In this document: positions 9,488 through 19,752 of the stretch, in pieces
How positions within the stretch are numbered: position 1 is the stretch's first letter
Layout of the letters: the number at the start of each line of letters is the position of its first letter
Source of the DNA: Tianweitania sp. UT-5YL-CI-8
GTDB lineage: Bacteria > Pseudomonadota > Alphaproteobacteria > Rhizobiales > Rhizobiaceae
Assembly (NCBI RefSeq): GCF_030010215.1
Contig: NZ_JASCRR010000007.1
Coordinates: forward strand, 153,173-217,172
Direction: 5' to 3'
Length of the DNA stretch: 64,000 nt
Program-made: the position numbers and the translations under genes
The notes under the pieces: generated by a model
The model's input: the letters and a program-made list of their open reading frames with translations, nothing else
The model's database searches: none
What the model was told of the DNA's origin: nothing

Positions 9488-10273
9488 TCAGCCGATCGGG
9501 TCGAGCCGCATCGGCAGACCCGCTTGTGCCATGTGTGCCTTGGCTTGGGCAATGGTATAGGTACCGAAGTGGAAGATCGACGCGGCAAGCACGGCCGTGG
9601 CATGGCCTTCGCGGATGCCCGCGACCATGTGATCGAGATTTCCGACGCCGCCCGAGGCGATGACCGGCGCGCGAACCGCATCCGCAACCGCGCGCGTCAG
9701 CTCGATGTCGTAGCCGATCTTGGTGCCGTCGCGGTCCATTGAGGTGAGAAGGATTTCGCCGGCGCCGAGGTCGACAACCTTGCGCGCGAACTCGACAGCA
9801 TCGATGCCGGTGCGCTCGCGACCGCCATGGGTGAAGATTTCCCAGCGGTCGTCTTCGCCTTCGCCGGACACCTTCTTGGCGTCAATGGCAACGACGATGC
9901 ACTGGTTGCCGAACTTGTCGGCGGCTTCGGCGACGAAATCGGGATTTTTCACCGCAGCGGTGTTGATCGACACCTTGTCGGCACCCGCCAAGAGCAGCTT
10001 GCGGATATCGGTAACCTGCCGCACGCCCCCGCCAACTGTCAGGGGCATGAAACACTGTTCGGCTGTGCGGGCAATCACGTCGAATATCGTCTCGCGGTTG
10101 TCGGAAGATGCCGTAATGTCGAGGAAGCACAACTCGTCCGCGCCTGCCGCATCATAGGCCTTCGCGGCCTCGACCGGGTCGCCGGCATCGATGAGATCCA
10201 CGAAGTTGACGCCCTTGACCACACGGCCGTCCTTGACGTCGAGGCAGGGGATGACACGGGCCTTTAGGGTCAT
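9488..10273 (-). CDS. hisF: Imidazole glycerol phosphate synthase, cyclase subunit
   Basis: 261-residue TIM barrel. The catalytic Asp near the N-terminus is in [18 protein letters not shown] and the second in IVVAIDAKK; phosphate-binding loops are TVGGGVR and ASGGVGN. With HisH it makes IGP and AICAR from PRFAR. Its start overlaps the stop of the arginase-like gene by 4 bases (ATGA), so translation is probably coupled. Confidence 0.96.
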   Translation of the reverse strand: MTLKARVIPCLDVKDGRVVKGVNFVDLIDAGDPVEAAKAYDAAGADELCFLDITASSDNRETIFDVIARTAEQCFMPLTVGGGVRQVTDIRKLLLAGADKVSINTAAVKNPDFVAEAADKFGNQCIVVAIDAKKVSGEGEDDRWEIFTHGGRERTGIDAVEFARKVVDLGAGEILLTSMDRDGTKIGYDIELTRAVADAVRAPVIASGGVGNLDHMVAGIREGHATAVLAASIFHFGTYTIAQAKAHMAQAGLPMRLDPIG

Positions 10274-11148
10274 CGGGTCGGCTCCACCGGCAGGTCTTGT
10301 GGGTGCTCCGCCTGACGATTTTCCAGCGTTTCCAGGAGTTCGGTCAGCAGGCGGCCGACGATGGGCGGAACCTCGTCTTCGGCGTCGAACAGGGGATCAT
10401 AGGCCGAAAGCGTGAGGCCGGAAATCGGCAGCGCACCTGCCAGGCTGCAGGCCATCTGCCTGAGGTGTTCCGGGTCCGGACCGCCCTCGCTGACATAGCG
10501 GTTGGCCTGGAGCTTCCTGGGATTGTGGACATCGAGATCGAGATGCATGTGGACGCGCTGTGCTCCGGCGGCCTTGAGCTTATCTGAAGCGGCAACCGCA
10601 TCGGCGCATTCGCTGCGGATGATCGGAAGTGTCTTCAGAAGCTCGCGCTCGCCTGGATCGAGGTCGCGCGCGTCGATAAGCAGGCAGCGCGACGGATCGA
10701 TGGGGCGGAAACCGGGGATACCCTTGGTCATGCCGTGCCAGCACAAGCCAAGCACCGTCGCCAAAGCCATGCCGTCGAGAAAGCCCGAAACCGAGGTTTC
10801 CGGCGTGTTGAGATCGCCGTGTTGGTCGGCCCAGACGATGGCGTCAGAATCCTCGCCGCCGATGGAGCCTGCCGTGGTGAGGCAATTGCCGGCCAGAACG
10901 ATTGGAAACCGGTCCTGCTCGCGCGCTTGACGCACGGCGTTTGCCACAGCGCCGCAGACCGCGAAACCGGTGGCGATTTCGCGCTGCTGCTCGTCGCCGA
11001 CCTTGCCGATGTCTTCGACCGACACATCGTGGCCGGCATAGGTCAGCGCCTCGCTCAGTCCCCCGGTAATCAGGGCTTCCGGGCCTTGCCCGAAACCGCC
11101 ATGGAAATGGCCGCTGTCATAGGGGGCGAGAATGAGTGCGATCTTCAT
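10270..11148 (-). CDS. Arginase/agmatinase/formiminoglutamase-family protein in the his operon
   Basis: 292 residues with the ureohydrolase fold pattern: [10 protein letters not shown] (DxHxD metal motif, about residues 126-135), HLDLDVHNP (DxD metal motif, about 200-208) and AYDPLFD near residue 248. The usual GGDH histidine ligand appears as GNC, and the distal Asp of SxDxDxxDP is Asn. These changes mean arginase, agmatinase or HutG activity should not be assumed; substrate unknown. It overlaps hisA and hisF by 4 bases each, so it is translationally embedded in histidine biosynthesis. Cytoplasmic. Confidence 0.75.
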   Translation of the reverse strand: MKIALILAPYDSGHFHGGFGQGPEALITGGLSEALTYAGHDVSVEDIGKVGDEQQREIATGFAVCGAVANAVRQAREQDRFPIVLAGNCLTTAGSIGGEDSDAIVWADQHGDLNTPETSVSGFLDGMALATVLGLCWHGMTKGIPGFRPIDPSRCLLIDARDLDPGERELLKTLPIIRSECADAVAASDKLKAAGAQRVHMHLDLDVHNPRKLQANRYVSEGGPDPEHLRQMACSLAGALPISGLTLSAYDPLFDAEDEVPPIVGRLLTELLETLENRQAEHPQDLPVEPTR

Positions 11149-11894
11149 TGGCCTGTCGCTCCCGCTGCCTCGCCGCGCAGGACCGCAAGCGCTTCCTTGG
11201 GGTCGATGCGCCCATCATAGAGCGCGCGACCGGAAATCGCGCCTTCGAGCTTTCGCGCATCCGGCATGGTCAGGCGCACGATATCGGCGATGGAAGCAAG
11301 TCCGCCCGACGCGATGACCGGAATGGATACGGCTTCGGCCAGGTCGATGGTCGCGTCCCAGTTGATGCCGGCCAGGATACCGTCGCGGTCGATATCGGTG
11401 TAGATGATCGCGGAGACGCCCGCGCCCTCGAATTTTTGGGCCAGTTCGATTACGCCGAGGCTGGAAGCCTCGGCCCAGCCTTCGACCGCGACCTTGCCGC
11501 CCTTGGCGTCGATGCCGACGGCGATCTTGCCGGGGAATTGCTTGCAGGCCTGCTTGACCAATTCCGGATCGCGCACGGCAACCGTGCCGAGGATGACACG
11601 CGTCAGCCCTTTGGACAGCCATGCTTCAATGTGGTCGAGCGTGCGAATGCCGCCGCCGAGCTGCACCGGATTTTTCGTTGCTTTCAGGATCGCCTCGACG
11701 GCTGCGCCATTAACGCTCTCGCCGGCGAAGGCGCCATTGAGGTCAACGACATGCAGCCACTCGAACCCCTGGTCCTCGAAAGCCTTGGCCTGTGCGGCCG
11801 GGTCGGGGTTGTAGACGGTGGCCTGCTCCATGTCGCCCAGCTTGAGGCGAACGCACTGGCCGTCCTTCAGGTCAATAGCGGGGAAAAGGATCAA
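11145..11894 (-). CDS. hisA: Phosphoribosylformimino-AICAR ribotide isomerase
   Basis: 249 residues from a TTG start (11894-11892) that overlaps the hisH stop as TTGA; GAGGTGG lies 5 bases upstream, and this start gives the standard N-terminus [17 protein letters not shown] longer frame upstream is only read-through across hisH. TIM barrel with catalytic Asp residues in PAIDLKDG and [10 protein letters not shown], and phosphate loops QLGGGIR and ASGGLAS. It catalyses the Amadori isomerisation of ProFAR to PRFAR. Confidence 0.94.
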   Translation of the reverse strand: MILFPAIDLKDGQCVRLKLGDMEQATVYNPDPAAQAKAFEDQGFEWLHVVDLNGAFAGESVNGAAVEAILKATKNPVQLGGGIRTLDHIEAWLSKGLTRVILGTVAVRDPELVKQACKQFPGKIAVGIDAKGGKVAVEGWAEASSLGVIELAQKFEGAGVSAIIYTDIDRDGILAGINWDATIDLAEAVSIPVIASGGLASIADIVRLTMPDARKLEGAISGRALYDGRIDPKEALAVLRGEAAGATGQ

Positions 11895-12541
11895 GGCTTC
11901 CACCTCAGGAAATTGGCGATGAGAGCGAGGCCGAGCGCCTGGCTCTTTTCGGGATGAAACTGGGTTCCGGCCATGTTGTCGCGGCCCACCGCTGCGGTGA
12001 CCGGGCCGCCATAATCGGCAAGCGCCAAAACCTCTGGATCGTTGCCGGCATCCAAATGGTAGGAGTGCACGAAATAAGCGTGCAGACCGCCCTCTCCCGT
12101 CGGAATTCCGTCGAACAGCGGGTGTGAATGTTTCACGTGAATCGTGTTCCAGCCGATCTGCGGTATCTTCAGCGAAGGGTCGGTGGGCTCGATTTCCTTG
12201 ACGTCGCCGGCAATCCAGCCAAAACCATCCGTGATGGTTTTTTCCAACCCGCGCTCGGACATCAGCTGCATGCCGACGCATATACCAAGAAATGGCCGGG
12301 CCTTCTTCTCCACCCCATCTCGGATGGCCTCGACCATGCCGGGAACCGCGTCCAGACCGGCGCGACAATCGGCATAGGCGCCGACGCCAGGCAGCACGAT
12401 ACGGTCGGCAGTCGCCACCCGGTCGGCATCCGCGGTCAGGTCGATTTCAGCTGGTATGCCGGCCTCGCGGGCGGCGCGCTCGAAGGCTTTCGTGGCCGAG
12501 CGGAGATTGCCCGAGCCATAGTCGATGATGGCAACGCGCAT
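11891..12541 (-). CDS. hisH: Imidazole glycerol phosphate synthase, glutaminase subunit
   Basis: 216-residue class I glutamine amidotransferase. The nucleophile Cys is in [11 protein letters not shown] (about residue 89) and the His/Glu pair in TQFHPEKSQ near the C-terminus. The oxyanion region [10 protein letters not shown] is present. It supplies ammonia to HisF. A degenerate parS-like sequence (12129-12144) lies inside the gene. Confidence 0.96.
   Translation of the reverse strand: MRVAIIDYGSGNLRSATKAFERAAREAGIPAEIDLTADADRVATADRIVLPGVGAYADCRAGLDAVPGMVEAIRDGVEKKARPFLGICVGMQLMSERGLEKTITDGFGWIAGDVKEIEPTDPSLKIPQIGWNTIHVKHSHPLFDGIPTGEGGLHAYFVHSYHLDAGNDPEVLALADYGGPVTAAVGRDNMAGTQFHPEKSQALGLALIANFLRWKP
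12129..12144. promoter_or_regulatory. Degenerate parS-like sequence inside hisH
   Basis: TGTTTCACGTGAATCG matches 13 of 16 consensus bases, all mismatches in the last four positions. It is on the other side of the predicted origin, 15 kb away. May be a weak ParB site or chance. Confidence 0.3.
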
Positions 12542-12542
12542 G

Positions 12543-13025
12543 TCAGGCCCTTCCGGGATAGTTCAGCAGGAGTGCCGCGCCCGATGGAGCAGGCCGAGGG
12601 TTCGTGCCCGGTGTGATTGTCATCGCCAGCGGCTGCACGGGCTCGTCGGCCACATGCGCAGCAGCCTGGGCTGCGTAGCGCAATTCGGCTTCGTCGCGGC
12701 TTCCGGCGACCAGTGTGCCCCATTCGGCCCAGTCCTTGCGGAGCAGTGCGGCGATGCGCATGCCTTGGCCTTCCAGACCGACATAGATCGACACCAGCAG
12801 GGACAGAAGCGATGCCGCCACCGGATGCAGCCCGTAGCTCGCCAGCGAGATCATCACCATGACGAGCAACGCGACAGCCGCCTCAAGCCAGAGGCGATGC
12901 CACAAAAGCCAGAACACCGGGACTATGAAAGCGAGAAACGCAAAACCGTCGCGGACCAGTACCGCGTCCTGAAATGCCTTGCCGCCCGCCTGTCCCGGCG
13001 GCTCCATCACCACATAGACGGACAT
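12543..13025 (-). CDS. DUF2628 membrane protein
   Basis: 160 residues starting [11 protein letters not shown], the typical DUF2628 opening. Three or so hydrophobic segments cover roughly residues 27-45, 48-66 and 68-85, followed by a cytosolic tail ([17 protein letters not shown]). Function unknown; it regularly sits between hisB and hisH in rhizobia, which is the case here (1-base gap to hisH, 3 bases to hisB), but no role in histidine synthesis is established. Confidence 0.8.
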   Translation of the reverse strand: MSVYVVMEPPGQAGGKAFQDAVLVRDGFAFLAFIVPVFWLLWHRLWLEAAVALLVMVMISLASYGLHPVAASLLSLLVSIYVGLEGQGMRIAALLRKDWAEWGTLVAGSRDEAELRYAAQAAAHVADEPVQPLAMTITPGTNPRPAPSGAALLLNYPGRA

Positions 13026-13028
13026 GGT

Positions 13029-13628
13029 CTATCCTTTCAGGCTGCCCTTGGTCGAAGGCACGACGTCGGGTTGGCGGGGGTCGCTTTCGAGCGCCGTTCG
13101 CAACACGCGCGCCACCGCCTTGAAGCAGGTCTCGGCGATATGGTGGTTGTTGGCGCCATAGAGGTTGGTGACATGCAGCGTGATGCCGGCATGCTGCGCC
13201 AGAGCCTGGAAGAATTCGCGCACCAGCTCGGTGTCGAAAGTGCCGATCTTGGGCGCAGAGAATTTCACGTCCCAGACCAGGAACGGCCGGCCTGAGACGT
13301 CGATGGCGGCCCGCGTCAGCGTCTCGTCCATGGCGAGGTCGAGCGAGGCATAGCGCGTGATGCCTCGCCGCTCGCCCAGAGCCTTGGACAGCGCCTGGCC
13401 GATGGCAATGCCGGTGTCCTCGACCGTATGGTGGTCGTCGATATGCAGGTCGCCCTTGGCGGTGACCCTCATGTCGATCAGCGAATGCCGCGACAGCTGG
13501 TCGAGCATGTGGTCGAAGAAGCCGACGCCCGTCGCCATATCGGCGCGGCCGGTGCCATCGACATCGAGGGAAACCGAGATCTCGGTCTCCTTGGTTGCAC
13601 GGCTGACTTCGGCTTTGCGAGCGGACAT
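13029..13628 (-). CDS. hisB: Imidazoleglycerol-phosphate dehydratase
   Basis: 199-residue monofunctional HisB. The two Mn-binding motifs are [14 protein letters not shown] (about residues 63-76) and GANNHHIAE (about 158-166), with [13 protein letters not shown] near the N-terminus. It dehydrates IGP to imidazole acetol phosphate. First gene of the leftward his operon; the promoter must lie in the 181-base gap shared with divergent hslV. Confidence 0.96.
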   Translation of the reverse strand: MSARKAEVSRATKETEISVSLDVDGTGRADMATGVGFFDHMLDQLSRHSLIDMRVTAKGDLHIDDHHTVEDTGIAIGQALSKALGERRGITRYASLDLAMDETLTRAAIDVSGRPFLVWDVKFSAPKIGTFDTELVREFFQALAQHAGITLHVTNLYGANNHHIAETCFKAVARVLRTALESDPRQPDVVPSTKGSLKG

Positions 13629-13809
13629 TTCGGGCTCATCCTTCGTGGAAACGAAAGCCTTCTACCAGCATGAACGGGTGAATGAAAGTTGGCAAAACAG
13701 CGCGCGCTGGTCGGAATTGCAATCGCCGCGGCCATGCATACATATGCGGCGACCAACCCTCGTAACGCGCACGCCGCCGATTGGGGCCGCGCGCATCGGA
13801 GCATCTTAC

Positions 13810-14361
13810 ATGTCGAATGAACTTTCCATGCACGCCACGACCATCGTCACCGTGCGCAAGGGCAACAAGGTGGTGATCGCCGGCGATGGCCAGGTAAGCC
13901 TCGGCCAGACTATTATGAAGGGCAATGCGCGCAAGGTGCGCCGCATCGGCAAGGGCGGCAACGTCATCACCGGCTTTGCCGGCGCCACCGCCGACGCCTT
14001 CACCCTGCTCGAGCGGCTCGAGGCCAAGCTCGAACAATATCCCGACCAGCTGACCCGCGCCTGCGTCGAGCTCGCCAAGGACTGGCGCACCGACCGCTAT
14101 CTGCGCCGGCTGGAAGCAATGATGCTGGTGGCCGACAAGGGCGTGACGCTGGCGCTGACCGGCAATGGCGACGTGCTCGAACCCGAACAGGGCGTCATGG
14201 CCATTGGCTCGGGCGGCAACTATGCGCTGGCCGCAGCGCGCGCTCTGCTCGACACCGACAAGGACGCGGAGGAAATCGCGCGCAAGGCAATGCAGATCGC
14301 CTCCGAAATCTGCGTCTACACCAACAACAACTTCGTGGTCGAAACGCTCGATGCAGAATGA
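13810..14361 (+). CDS. hslV: ATP-dependent protease subunit HslV
   Basis: 183 residues from the ATG at 13810. The N-terminal threonine nucleophile is exposed after removal of a 9-residue propeptide (MSNELSMHA before TTIVTVRKG); the second active-site region is [14 protein letters not shown]. An alternative start at MHATTIV would also give a processable N-terminus. HslV forms the proteolytic dodecamer capped by HslU. The next gene begins inside its last four codons. Confidence 0.95.
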   Translation: MSNELSMHATTIVTVRKGNKVVIAGDGQVSLGQTIMKGNARKVRRIGKGGNVITGFAGATADAFTLLERLEAKLEQYPDQLTRACVELAKDWRTDRYLRRLEAMMLVADKGVTLALTGNGDVLEPEQGVMAIGSGGNYALAAARALLDTDKDAEEIARKAMQIASEICVYTNNNFVVETLDAE

Positions 14362-14857
14362 TCCGGTGTATGACTTCCGGCCGGTGACGGCCAAAGATCT
14401 GCCGCTACTGGCCAACTGGCTGGCCGAGCCCCATGTTGCCGAATGGTGGGGTCCGGCCGATGAAGAGCTCGCCCAGATCCGCGAGCATATGGACAGCATC
14501 TCCGTCGAGCCGCTGATCGTCGAACTCGACGGCAAGCCGATCGCCTACCTCCAGAGCTACGATCCGCATATGGAGGACGACCATCCCTATGCCGACCAAC
14601 CCTATGGCACGCTTGGACTCGACATCTCCATCGGTCCGGCGGAATATTTGGGCCAGGGACACGGGTCGGCGATCCTTGACCAATTCGCCGAAGAGCTGTT
14701 CGAGGAAGGGACGCCACGCCTGATCATCGATCCCGATCCGTCAAATGCGCGCGCAATCCGCGCCTATGCAAAAGCCGGTTTCCAGCCCATAGGCGAGCGA
14801 ACAAGCGTCTATGGACCGGCGCTGTTGATGGCGCGCGACGCGCCAGACGAAGAGTAG
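14351..14857 (+). CDS. GNAT acetyltransferase resembling aminoglycoside 6'-N-acetyltransferases
   Basis: 168 residues from the ATG at 14351, overlapping hslV by 11 bases in another frame. It shows the AAC(6')-Ib-type signature: [12 protein letters not shown] near residue 24, [25 protein letters not shown] (acetyl-CoA loop) and [20 protein letters not shown]. The same pattern is also found in siderophore/lysine acetylases of the Acetyltransf_8 group, so resistance is only one possibility. Its place between hslV and hslU suggests shared transcription with the protease. Confidence 0.75.
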   Translation: MQNDPVYDFRPVTAKDLPLLANWLAEPHVAEWWGPADEELAQIREHMDSISVEPLIVELDGKPIAYLQSYDPHMEDDHPYADQPYGTLGLDISIGPAEYLGQGHGSAILDQFAEELFEEGTPRLIIDPDPSNARAIRAYAKAGFQPIGERTSVYGPALLMARDAPDEE

Positions 14858-14944
14858 CCGACTGCCGCCCATTCATCGCGGCTCCAAAAGCGCTGCAAAT
14901 GTGCTTTTGTGGGCTGGGACTGATTCGGACACACAGGGGGCACG

Positions 14945-15544
14945 GTGGCTCAAGCGACGCTGACCCGAGACCGTTCGGCATGGGGATTGGACTGGAAGGG
15001 CGGCATCGGCGTTGCCGTCCTCCTGGTCGCAGCACAAGCCATCATCCTGCATCTTCTCGGTCGCATCTGGATCTGCAAATGCGGCACTGTGAAATTGTGG
15101 CATGGCGTGGTGATGAGTTCGGAGAACTCGCAGCACCTGTCCGACTGGTACACCTTCTCCCACATCATCCACGGTTTCCTGTTCTACTGGCTGTTCTGGC
15201 TCATCTTCCGCCGTTCGACCGTGTGGACGCGCCTGTCCTTCGCCATCCTGCTCGAAGCGGCGTGGGAAATCCTGGAGAACAGCCCGATCATCATCAACCG
15301 CTATCGCGAGGCGACGATCTCGCTGGATTATTTCGGCGACAGCATCGTCAATTCGGTGGCGGACACGCTGTGGATGGTGCTGGGCTTTGCGCTGGCGGCC
15401 CGCCTGCCGATCTGGCTGACGCTCATGCTCGCCATCGTCTTCGAACTGGTGGTCGGCTATCTGATCCGCGACAACCTCACGCTCAACGTGCTGATGCTGG
15501 TCTATCCGCTGGAGTCGGTGAAAGCCTGGCAAGGCGGGAGTTGA
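14945..15544 (+). CDS. DUF2585 (UPF0314) membrane protein
   Basis: 199 residues from GTG (14945), with AGGGGG 6 bases upstream. Hydrophobic segments near 20-40, 75-93, 97-115, 140-160 and 160-180 indicate an inner-membrane protein. Family features [13 protein letters not shown] and [14 protein letters not shown] and [11 protein letters not shown] are present; the conserved Cys, His and Glu residues could form a site, but no function is known. It lies in the hslV-hslU interval. Confidence 0.8.
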   Translation: MAQATLTRDRSAWGLDWKGGIGVAVLLVAAQAIILHLLGRIWICKCGTVKLWHGVVMSSENSQHLSDWYTFSHIIHGFLFYWLFWLIFRRSTVWTRLSFAILLEAAWEILENSPIIINRYREATISLDYFGDSIVNSVADTLWMVLGFALAARLPIWLTLMLAIVFELVVGYLIRDNLTLNVLMLVYPLESVKAWQGGS

Positions 15545-15598
15545 GATTTCGACAGGCCACCATGACGCAATCCCTAAACACTCTGGGCGGACATCGTA

Positions 15599-16747
15599 TT
15601 GATCAGCGCTGAAACATTGGAAAAGGCCGTCGCGGAAGGCACTATCGCACCAGCCCAGCGCGACCGGCTGGTCGTTATCGAGCGGGCCGGGACGACGGCG
15701 CCGGTCGAGCCCGACGGCGGCGAGGAAAACCTCCGGCTGATCGGCGGCGGCAACGATTTGTTCGTCACCGTGGGCACGATCCTGCTGTCGGCCGGCTTCT
15801 ATTTCGTGCTCAGCACCCTTTTCGCCGGCCAGGTTCTCGCCATTGCCGGCCTGATGGCCGCCTGCACATGGGGCGTCGCCGAGATCGTCACGCGCCAGCA
15901 TCGGATGAAACTGTCATCGACCGTGCTCAGCCTCATCTTCATGGCTGCAATCATGACGGGATTGTCGCAGATCACCTATGAACGTTACATGCTCGTGCTT
16001 CCCGAGACGATCTGGCAACTCGCCGCTTTGCGCGGCGACATCGCGCCTGCCGCCGCCCTGTTTTTCGGTGGTACCATCGTCGCCGCCATCGTCTATTTCC
16101 TGCGCTTTCGCGTGCCGATCCTGGCCGGCATCGTCGCAATCGCGGTGACATGCCTGGTGTTCCTGCAGACGGCGCTGTTTCTTTATGACGGCGTGACGAC
16201 CGGTTCGGTAGCGCCGCCCTCATTGCAGGACCTGCCGCAGCTTTTGCGCGCGTCGCTCTATATGCCGCTGATCTGCGGACTGGCGGTGTTCGGCGTGGCC
16301 GTGGCGCTCGATCTTCACGATCGAGACCGGCGCACCATCTGGTCGGACTGCGCGTTCTGGCTGCATGTCGTCTCAGCACCCATGCTGGTGCATCCGCTGT
16401 TCATCCTGGCCACCGGCCGCGATGTAGCCCTTGGCCGTATCGAGCCGGACACCATGGCCACCGTCTTGCTCGTCGCGCTGATCGCCGCCTTCGTCTACAT
16501 CGCGCTGGCGATAGATCGGCGCTCGCTGCTGGCGCCGACGCTGGCCTATTTCGGTTCGCTGGGTATCTACTACCTCGTGCATTCCGCAGCCAATACGACC
16601 GGCGTTCCCCCCTTCGCGCTCATCCTGCTCGCGGTCGGCACCCTGATCATCTTCTTCGGTGCCGGCTGGCAGCGCATCCGCCGCTTGATCATCGGGCCGA
16701 CACTCCCCACATCGGTGCTGAACAGACTCCCCCCCATCAAGGCTTAG
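15599..16747 (+). CDS. DUF2157-type multi-spanning membrane protein
   Basis: 382 residues. The N-terminal 60 residues are soluble ([27 protein letters not shown], the DUF2157 pattern), followed by about ten hydrophobic helices to the C-terminus. The start is probably TTG at 15599 with GGGCGGA about 8 bases upstream; no ATG or GTG gives a better one. Function unknown. It ends 11 bases before hslU and is likely co-transcribed with it. Confidence 0.7.
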   Translation: MISAETLEKAVAEGTIAPAQRDRLVVIERAGTTAPVEPDGGEENLRLIGGGNDLFVTVGTILLSAGFYFVLSTLFAGQVLAIAGLMAACTWGVAEIVTRQHRMKLSSTVLSLIFMAAIMTGLSQITYERYMLVLPETIWQLAALRGDIAPAAALFFGGTIVAAIVYFLRFRVPILAGIVAIAVTCLVFLQTALFLYDGVTTGSVAPPSLQDLPQLLRASLYMPLICGLAVFGVAVALDLHDRDRRTIWSDCAFWLHVVSAPMLVHPLFILATGRDVALGRIEPDTMATVLLVALIAAFVYIALAIDRRSLLAPTLAYFGSLGIYYLVHSAANTTGVPPFALILLAVGTLIIFFGAGWQRIRRLIIGPTLPTSVLNRLPPIKA

Positions 16748-16758
16748 CAATTCCCACC

Positions 16759-18069
16759 ATGTCGAATTTTTCCCCACGAGAGATCGTTTCCGAACTCGAC
16801 CGCTTCATCATCGGCCAGAAAGACGCCAAGCGCGCCGTGGCCATCGCCCTGCGCAACCGCTGGCGGCGCCAGCAGCTCGAAGGGCAGATGCGCGAGGAGG
16901 TCATGCCAAAGAACATCCTGATGATCGGACCCACCGGCGTCGGCAAGACCGAGATTTCGCGCCGTCTCGCCAAGCTTGCCGGCGCGCCCTTCGTCAAGGT
17001 CGAAGCGACGAAGTTCACTGAGGTCGGTTATGTCGGCCGCGATGTCGAGCAGATAATCCGCGATCTGGTCGAGATCGGCATCGGCCTGGTGCGCGACAAG
17101 ATGCGCGAGGACGTCAAGGCCCGCGCCCATATCAATGCCGAGGAACGCGTGCTCGAAGCCCTTGTCGGCAAGACGGCGAGCCCGGCGACGCGCGACAGCT
17201 TCCGCAAGAAGCTGCGCGACGGCGAAATGGACGACAAGGAAATCGAGATCGAAGTTGCCGACACCGGAACCGGCGGCATGCCGAGCTTCGACATTCCCGG
17301 CATGCCGGGCGCCAATGTCGGCGTGCTCAACATCAACGACATGCTGTCCAAGGCGATGGGCGGCAAGCGCACCAAGACGCGCAAGACCACCGTCAAGGAA
17401 TCCTACGCGCTCCTGATCGGCGACGAATCCGACAAGTTGCTCGATCAGGACGAGGTGATCCGCCGCGCGCTGGAATCGGCGGAGAATGACGGCATCGTCT
17501 TCCTCGACGAGATCGACAAGATCGCAGCCCGCAGCGACATTTCCGGAGGTCCCTCGCGAGAAGGCGTGCAGCGCGACCTGCTCCCGCTGGTCGAGGGCAC
17601 GACGGTGGCGACGAAATACGGACCGGTGAAGACCGACCATATTCTCTTCATCGCCTCGGGCGCGTTCCATGTCTCCAAGCCGTCGGACCTGCTGCCCGAG
17701 CTTCAAGGCCGCTTGCCGATCCGTGTCGAGCTGCGCGCACTCGAAAAGGAAGACTTCGTCCGCATCCTGACGGAGACCGAAGCCAGCCTGATCAAGCAGT
17801 ATATCGCGCTGATGGCGACCGAGGGCGTGACGCTCGAGATTACCGACGACGCTATCGACCAGCTTGCCGGCATCGCGGTGGATCTCAACGCGAGCGTCGA
17901 GAATATCGGCGCCCGTCGCTTGCAGACCGTCATGGAGCGGGTTCTCGACGAAATCTCCTATGACGCGCCCGACCGCAGCGGCACAACCGTGACCATCGAC
18001 GCTGCCTATGTGCAGAAACATGTCGGCGAACTGTCAAGGAATACCGACCTGTCGCGGTTCATCCTGTAG
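16759..18069 (+). CDS. hslU: ATP-dependent protease ATPase subunit HslU
   Basis: 436-residue AAA+ unfoldase. Walker [11 protein letters not shown] (about residues 57-66), the pore loop [14 protein letters not shown] (GYVG motif), the I domain around 110-230, Walker [10 protein letters not shown], and the C-terminal NTDLSRFIL tail that docks in HslV. It unfolds substrates and feeds them to HslV. Separated from hslV by three genes but on the same strand. Confidence 0.97.
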   Translation: MSNFSPREIVSELDRFIIGQKDAKRAVAIALRNRWRRQQLEGQMREEVMPKNILMIGPTGVGKTEISRRLAKLAGAPFVKVEATKFTEVGYVGRDVEQIIRDLVEIGIGLVRDKMREDVKARAHINAEERVLEALVGKTASPATRDSFRKKLRDGEMDDKEIEIEVADTGTGGMPSFDIPGMPGANVGVLNINDMLSKAMGGKRTKTRKTTVKESYALLIGDESDKLLDQDEVIRRALESAENDGIVFLDEIDKIAARSDISGGPSREGVQRDLLPLVEGTTVATKYGPVKTDHILFIASGAFHVSKPSDLLPELQGRLPIRVELRALEKEDFVRILTETEASLIKQYIALMATEGVTLEITDDAIDQLAGIAVDLNASVENIGARRLQTVMERVLDEISYDAPDRSGTTVTIDAAYVQKHVGELSRNTDLSRFIL

Positions 18070-18115
18070 CGGTGCGGAGAGAATCGGGGGGCAACTTCGA
18101 GGCGACGGTCCGACC

Positions 18116-18252
18116 TGTACCCCCACCCCTAACCCTCCCCACAAGGGGGAGGGAGACGCCTGCCCCGCCGTTTCAGCCACGTCTTCAAAACTTCAAGAGC
18201 CATACGGACAAGTCTTCCTCCCCCTTGTTGGAGGGTTAGGGGTGGGGGTACA
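18116..18252. repeat. Long imperfect inverted repeat (REP-like)
   Basis: The left arm begins TGTACCCCCACCCCTAACCC (18116) and the right arm ends with its complement at 18252; arms are about 36 bases, nearly perfect, each containing an inner CCTCCCC/GGGGAGG palindrome. The spacer is about 65 bases. It fills most of the 354-base gap between hslU and the DUF1402 gene; the rest (18253-18423) shows nothing recognisable beyond the likely promoter for the next gene. Confidence 0.75.
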
Positions 18253-18423
18253 TACTCGTCCTCCAACGTGATTGGAAATCAGGCGCCAGACCAACCCCGT
18301 CCATGTGGCCGAAACGTCCCATCGGCCCTATTCTTAACAAATTGGGCGGGGATTGCCTCGACACATGTCGGCGCAGTCCATAACCTGCCCGGCCTGTGCA
18401 GGACGCGGGGTGCGGCGGCTCTC

Positions 18424-19386
18424 ATGAAAAAACGATCTCTTCTGGCGGCGGTGCTGTTTGCGCTTCTTTCAAGCGCGCCACAGACCTATGCGGCGACCAC
18501 GGTGCCGCCGGGCAACCGCAACGCCGAACAGCCGTCCGTGCCTGGCGCCTCCAGCCGGCGGACCACGGCCGGCAACACCACCTTCGACGCCAAGTATCGC
18601 AAGGTGTTCGCGCTGCTTAGGAACGACGCCGATCTTCGGGCAAAAATCCGCAAGGCAGCCTCAGCCTATGGCATCGACCCGATGCATATCGTCGGCGCCA
18701 TCGTCGGCGAGCACACCTATAATGTCGATGCCTATGACCGCCTGCAGACCTATTACGTCAAGGCGGTCTCTTATCTCAGCAGCAGCCTGTCCTTCAGCTA
18801 CAAGGGCGAGGATATCACCGAGTTTATCGAACGGCCGCAGTTTTCGGCCTGTAACGGAAAAACCGGCAGCTATGACCTGTGGTCCTGCCGGGAGAGCGTC
18901 TGGAACCGTCAGTTCCGTGACAAGACGGTTGATGGAAAGAGCTTTCCGAACGACCGCTTCAGCGCAACCTTCTTCCAGCCCTTTTATGCCGGCCAGACCT
19001 TCGGCATCGGCCAGCTCAACCCACTGACGGCGCTGCAGATGACCGACATGGTGCATCGCGTTTCCGGCCTGCCAAAGCTCGATGCCGCGGATTCCAACGA
19101 TGTCTATAAGACGATCATGGATCCAGACCTCACCCTGCCCTATGTCGCGGCAACATTGAAGACATCGATCGACGCTTACCGTTCCATCGCCGGTTTCGAC
19201 ATCTCACAGAACCCCGGCGTTACGGCTACACTCTACAATATCGGTAATCCAGAGGCGCGGGCCTATGCGCTGAAGGCCGAGAACGAGCGCCGCCGCGCCG
19301 CGGGCGAGGCTGAAAAGCTGCCTGAGGAAAATTATTACGGCTGGCTGGTCAATGAAAAGCTCGGTGAGTTGAAGGCGCTATTTTAG
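18424..19386 (+). CDS. DUF1402 exported protein
   Basis: 320 residues from the ATG at 18424. A Sec signal peptide is clear: MKKRS, then LLAAVLFALLSS, with cleavage likely after TYA (residue 23). The mature part contains YGIDPMHIVGAIVGEHTYNVDAYD and FGIGQLNPLTALQM, a layout reminiscent of soluble lytic transglycosylases (catalytic Glu in GEHTYN, GIGQ followed by NP), which DUF1402 proteins distantly resemble. A periplasmic cell-wall role is inferred. Upstream in-frame Met codons lack a signal sequence and are not used. Confidence 0.75.
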   Translation: MKKRSLLAAVLFALLSSAPQTYAATTVPPGNRNAEQPSVPGASSRRTTAGNTTFDAKYRKVFALLRNDADLRAKIRKAASAYGIDPMHIVGAIVGEHTYNVDAYDRLQTYYVKAVSYLSSSLSFSYKGEDITEFIERPQFSACNGKTGSYDLWSCRESVWNRQFRDKTVDGKSFPNDRFSATFFQPFYAGQTFGIGQLNPLTALQMTDMVHRVSGLPKLDAADSNDVYKTIMDPDLTLPYVAATLKTSIDAYRSIAGFDISQNPGVTATLYNIGNPEARAYALKAENERRRAAGEAEKLPEENYYGWLVNEKLGELKALF

Positions 19387-19395
19387 GGCTGTTCC

Positions 19396-19752
19396 TCATG
19401 CTGCCGCGCGCAATATTCCGATCAGGGATTTGATTGTGTCCTCATCCAGGTCGCCAATCCGTGCCGCGAGCAGGTTCGCCAGTTCGGTGGCTGCCGGCGA
19501 CAGGCCAGACGTGTCGACCGTCACGCGCGGTTCGGAGGCTTGCGCCAGCGCGACGAGGTCTTCGGCGTCGTCCCAGATCAGGTTGAAATAGCCCAGGATC
19601 TTCTGGATCGTCACCCAGGACGGCAAGCCGCGATGGCCATGTTCGAGCGCGGAGAGATAGGCGGCGCTGACACCGATATCCGCCGCCATATCCTTCTGGC
19701 TGACGCCCTTTTGGCGCCTAAGCGCGCGAAGACGCTCGCCGAACGGCGTCAC
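19396..19752 (-). CDS. XRE-family helix-turn-helix regulator
   Basis: 118 residues. The N-terminal HTH is LRALRRQKGVSQKDMAADIGVSAAYLSALEHG (about residues 8-39); the C-terminal half is helical and may dimerise. It overlaps the Smr gene by one base (stop/start TAATG-like overlap on the minus strand) and is the last gene of the Tim44-mltA-smr cluster. Target unknown. Confidence 0.82.
   Translation of the reverse strand: MTPFGERLRALRRQKGVSQKDMAADIGVSAAYLSALEHGHRGLPSWVTIQKILGYFNLIWDDAEDLVALAQASEPRVTVDTSGLSPAATELANLLAARIGDLDEDTIKSLIGILRAAA

Noticed and set aside
14873..15901. 342-codon minus-strand ORF
   Set aside because: Opposite to the DUF2585 and DUF2157 genes, whose hydrophobic reading makes better biological sense.
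16744..18021. 425-codon minus-strand ORF
   Set aside because: Antisense shadow of hslU.
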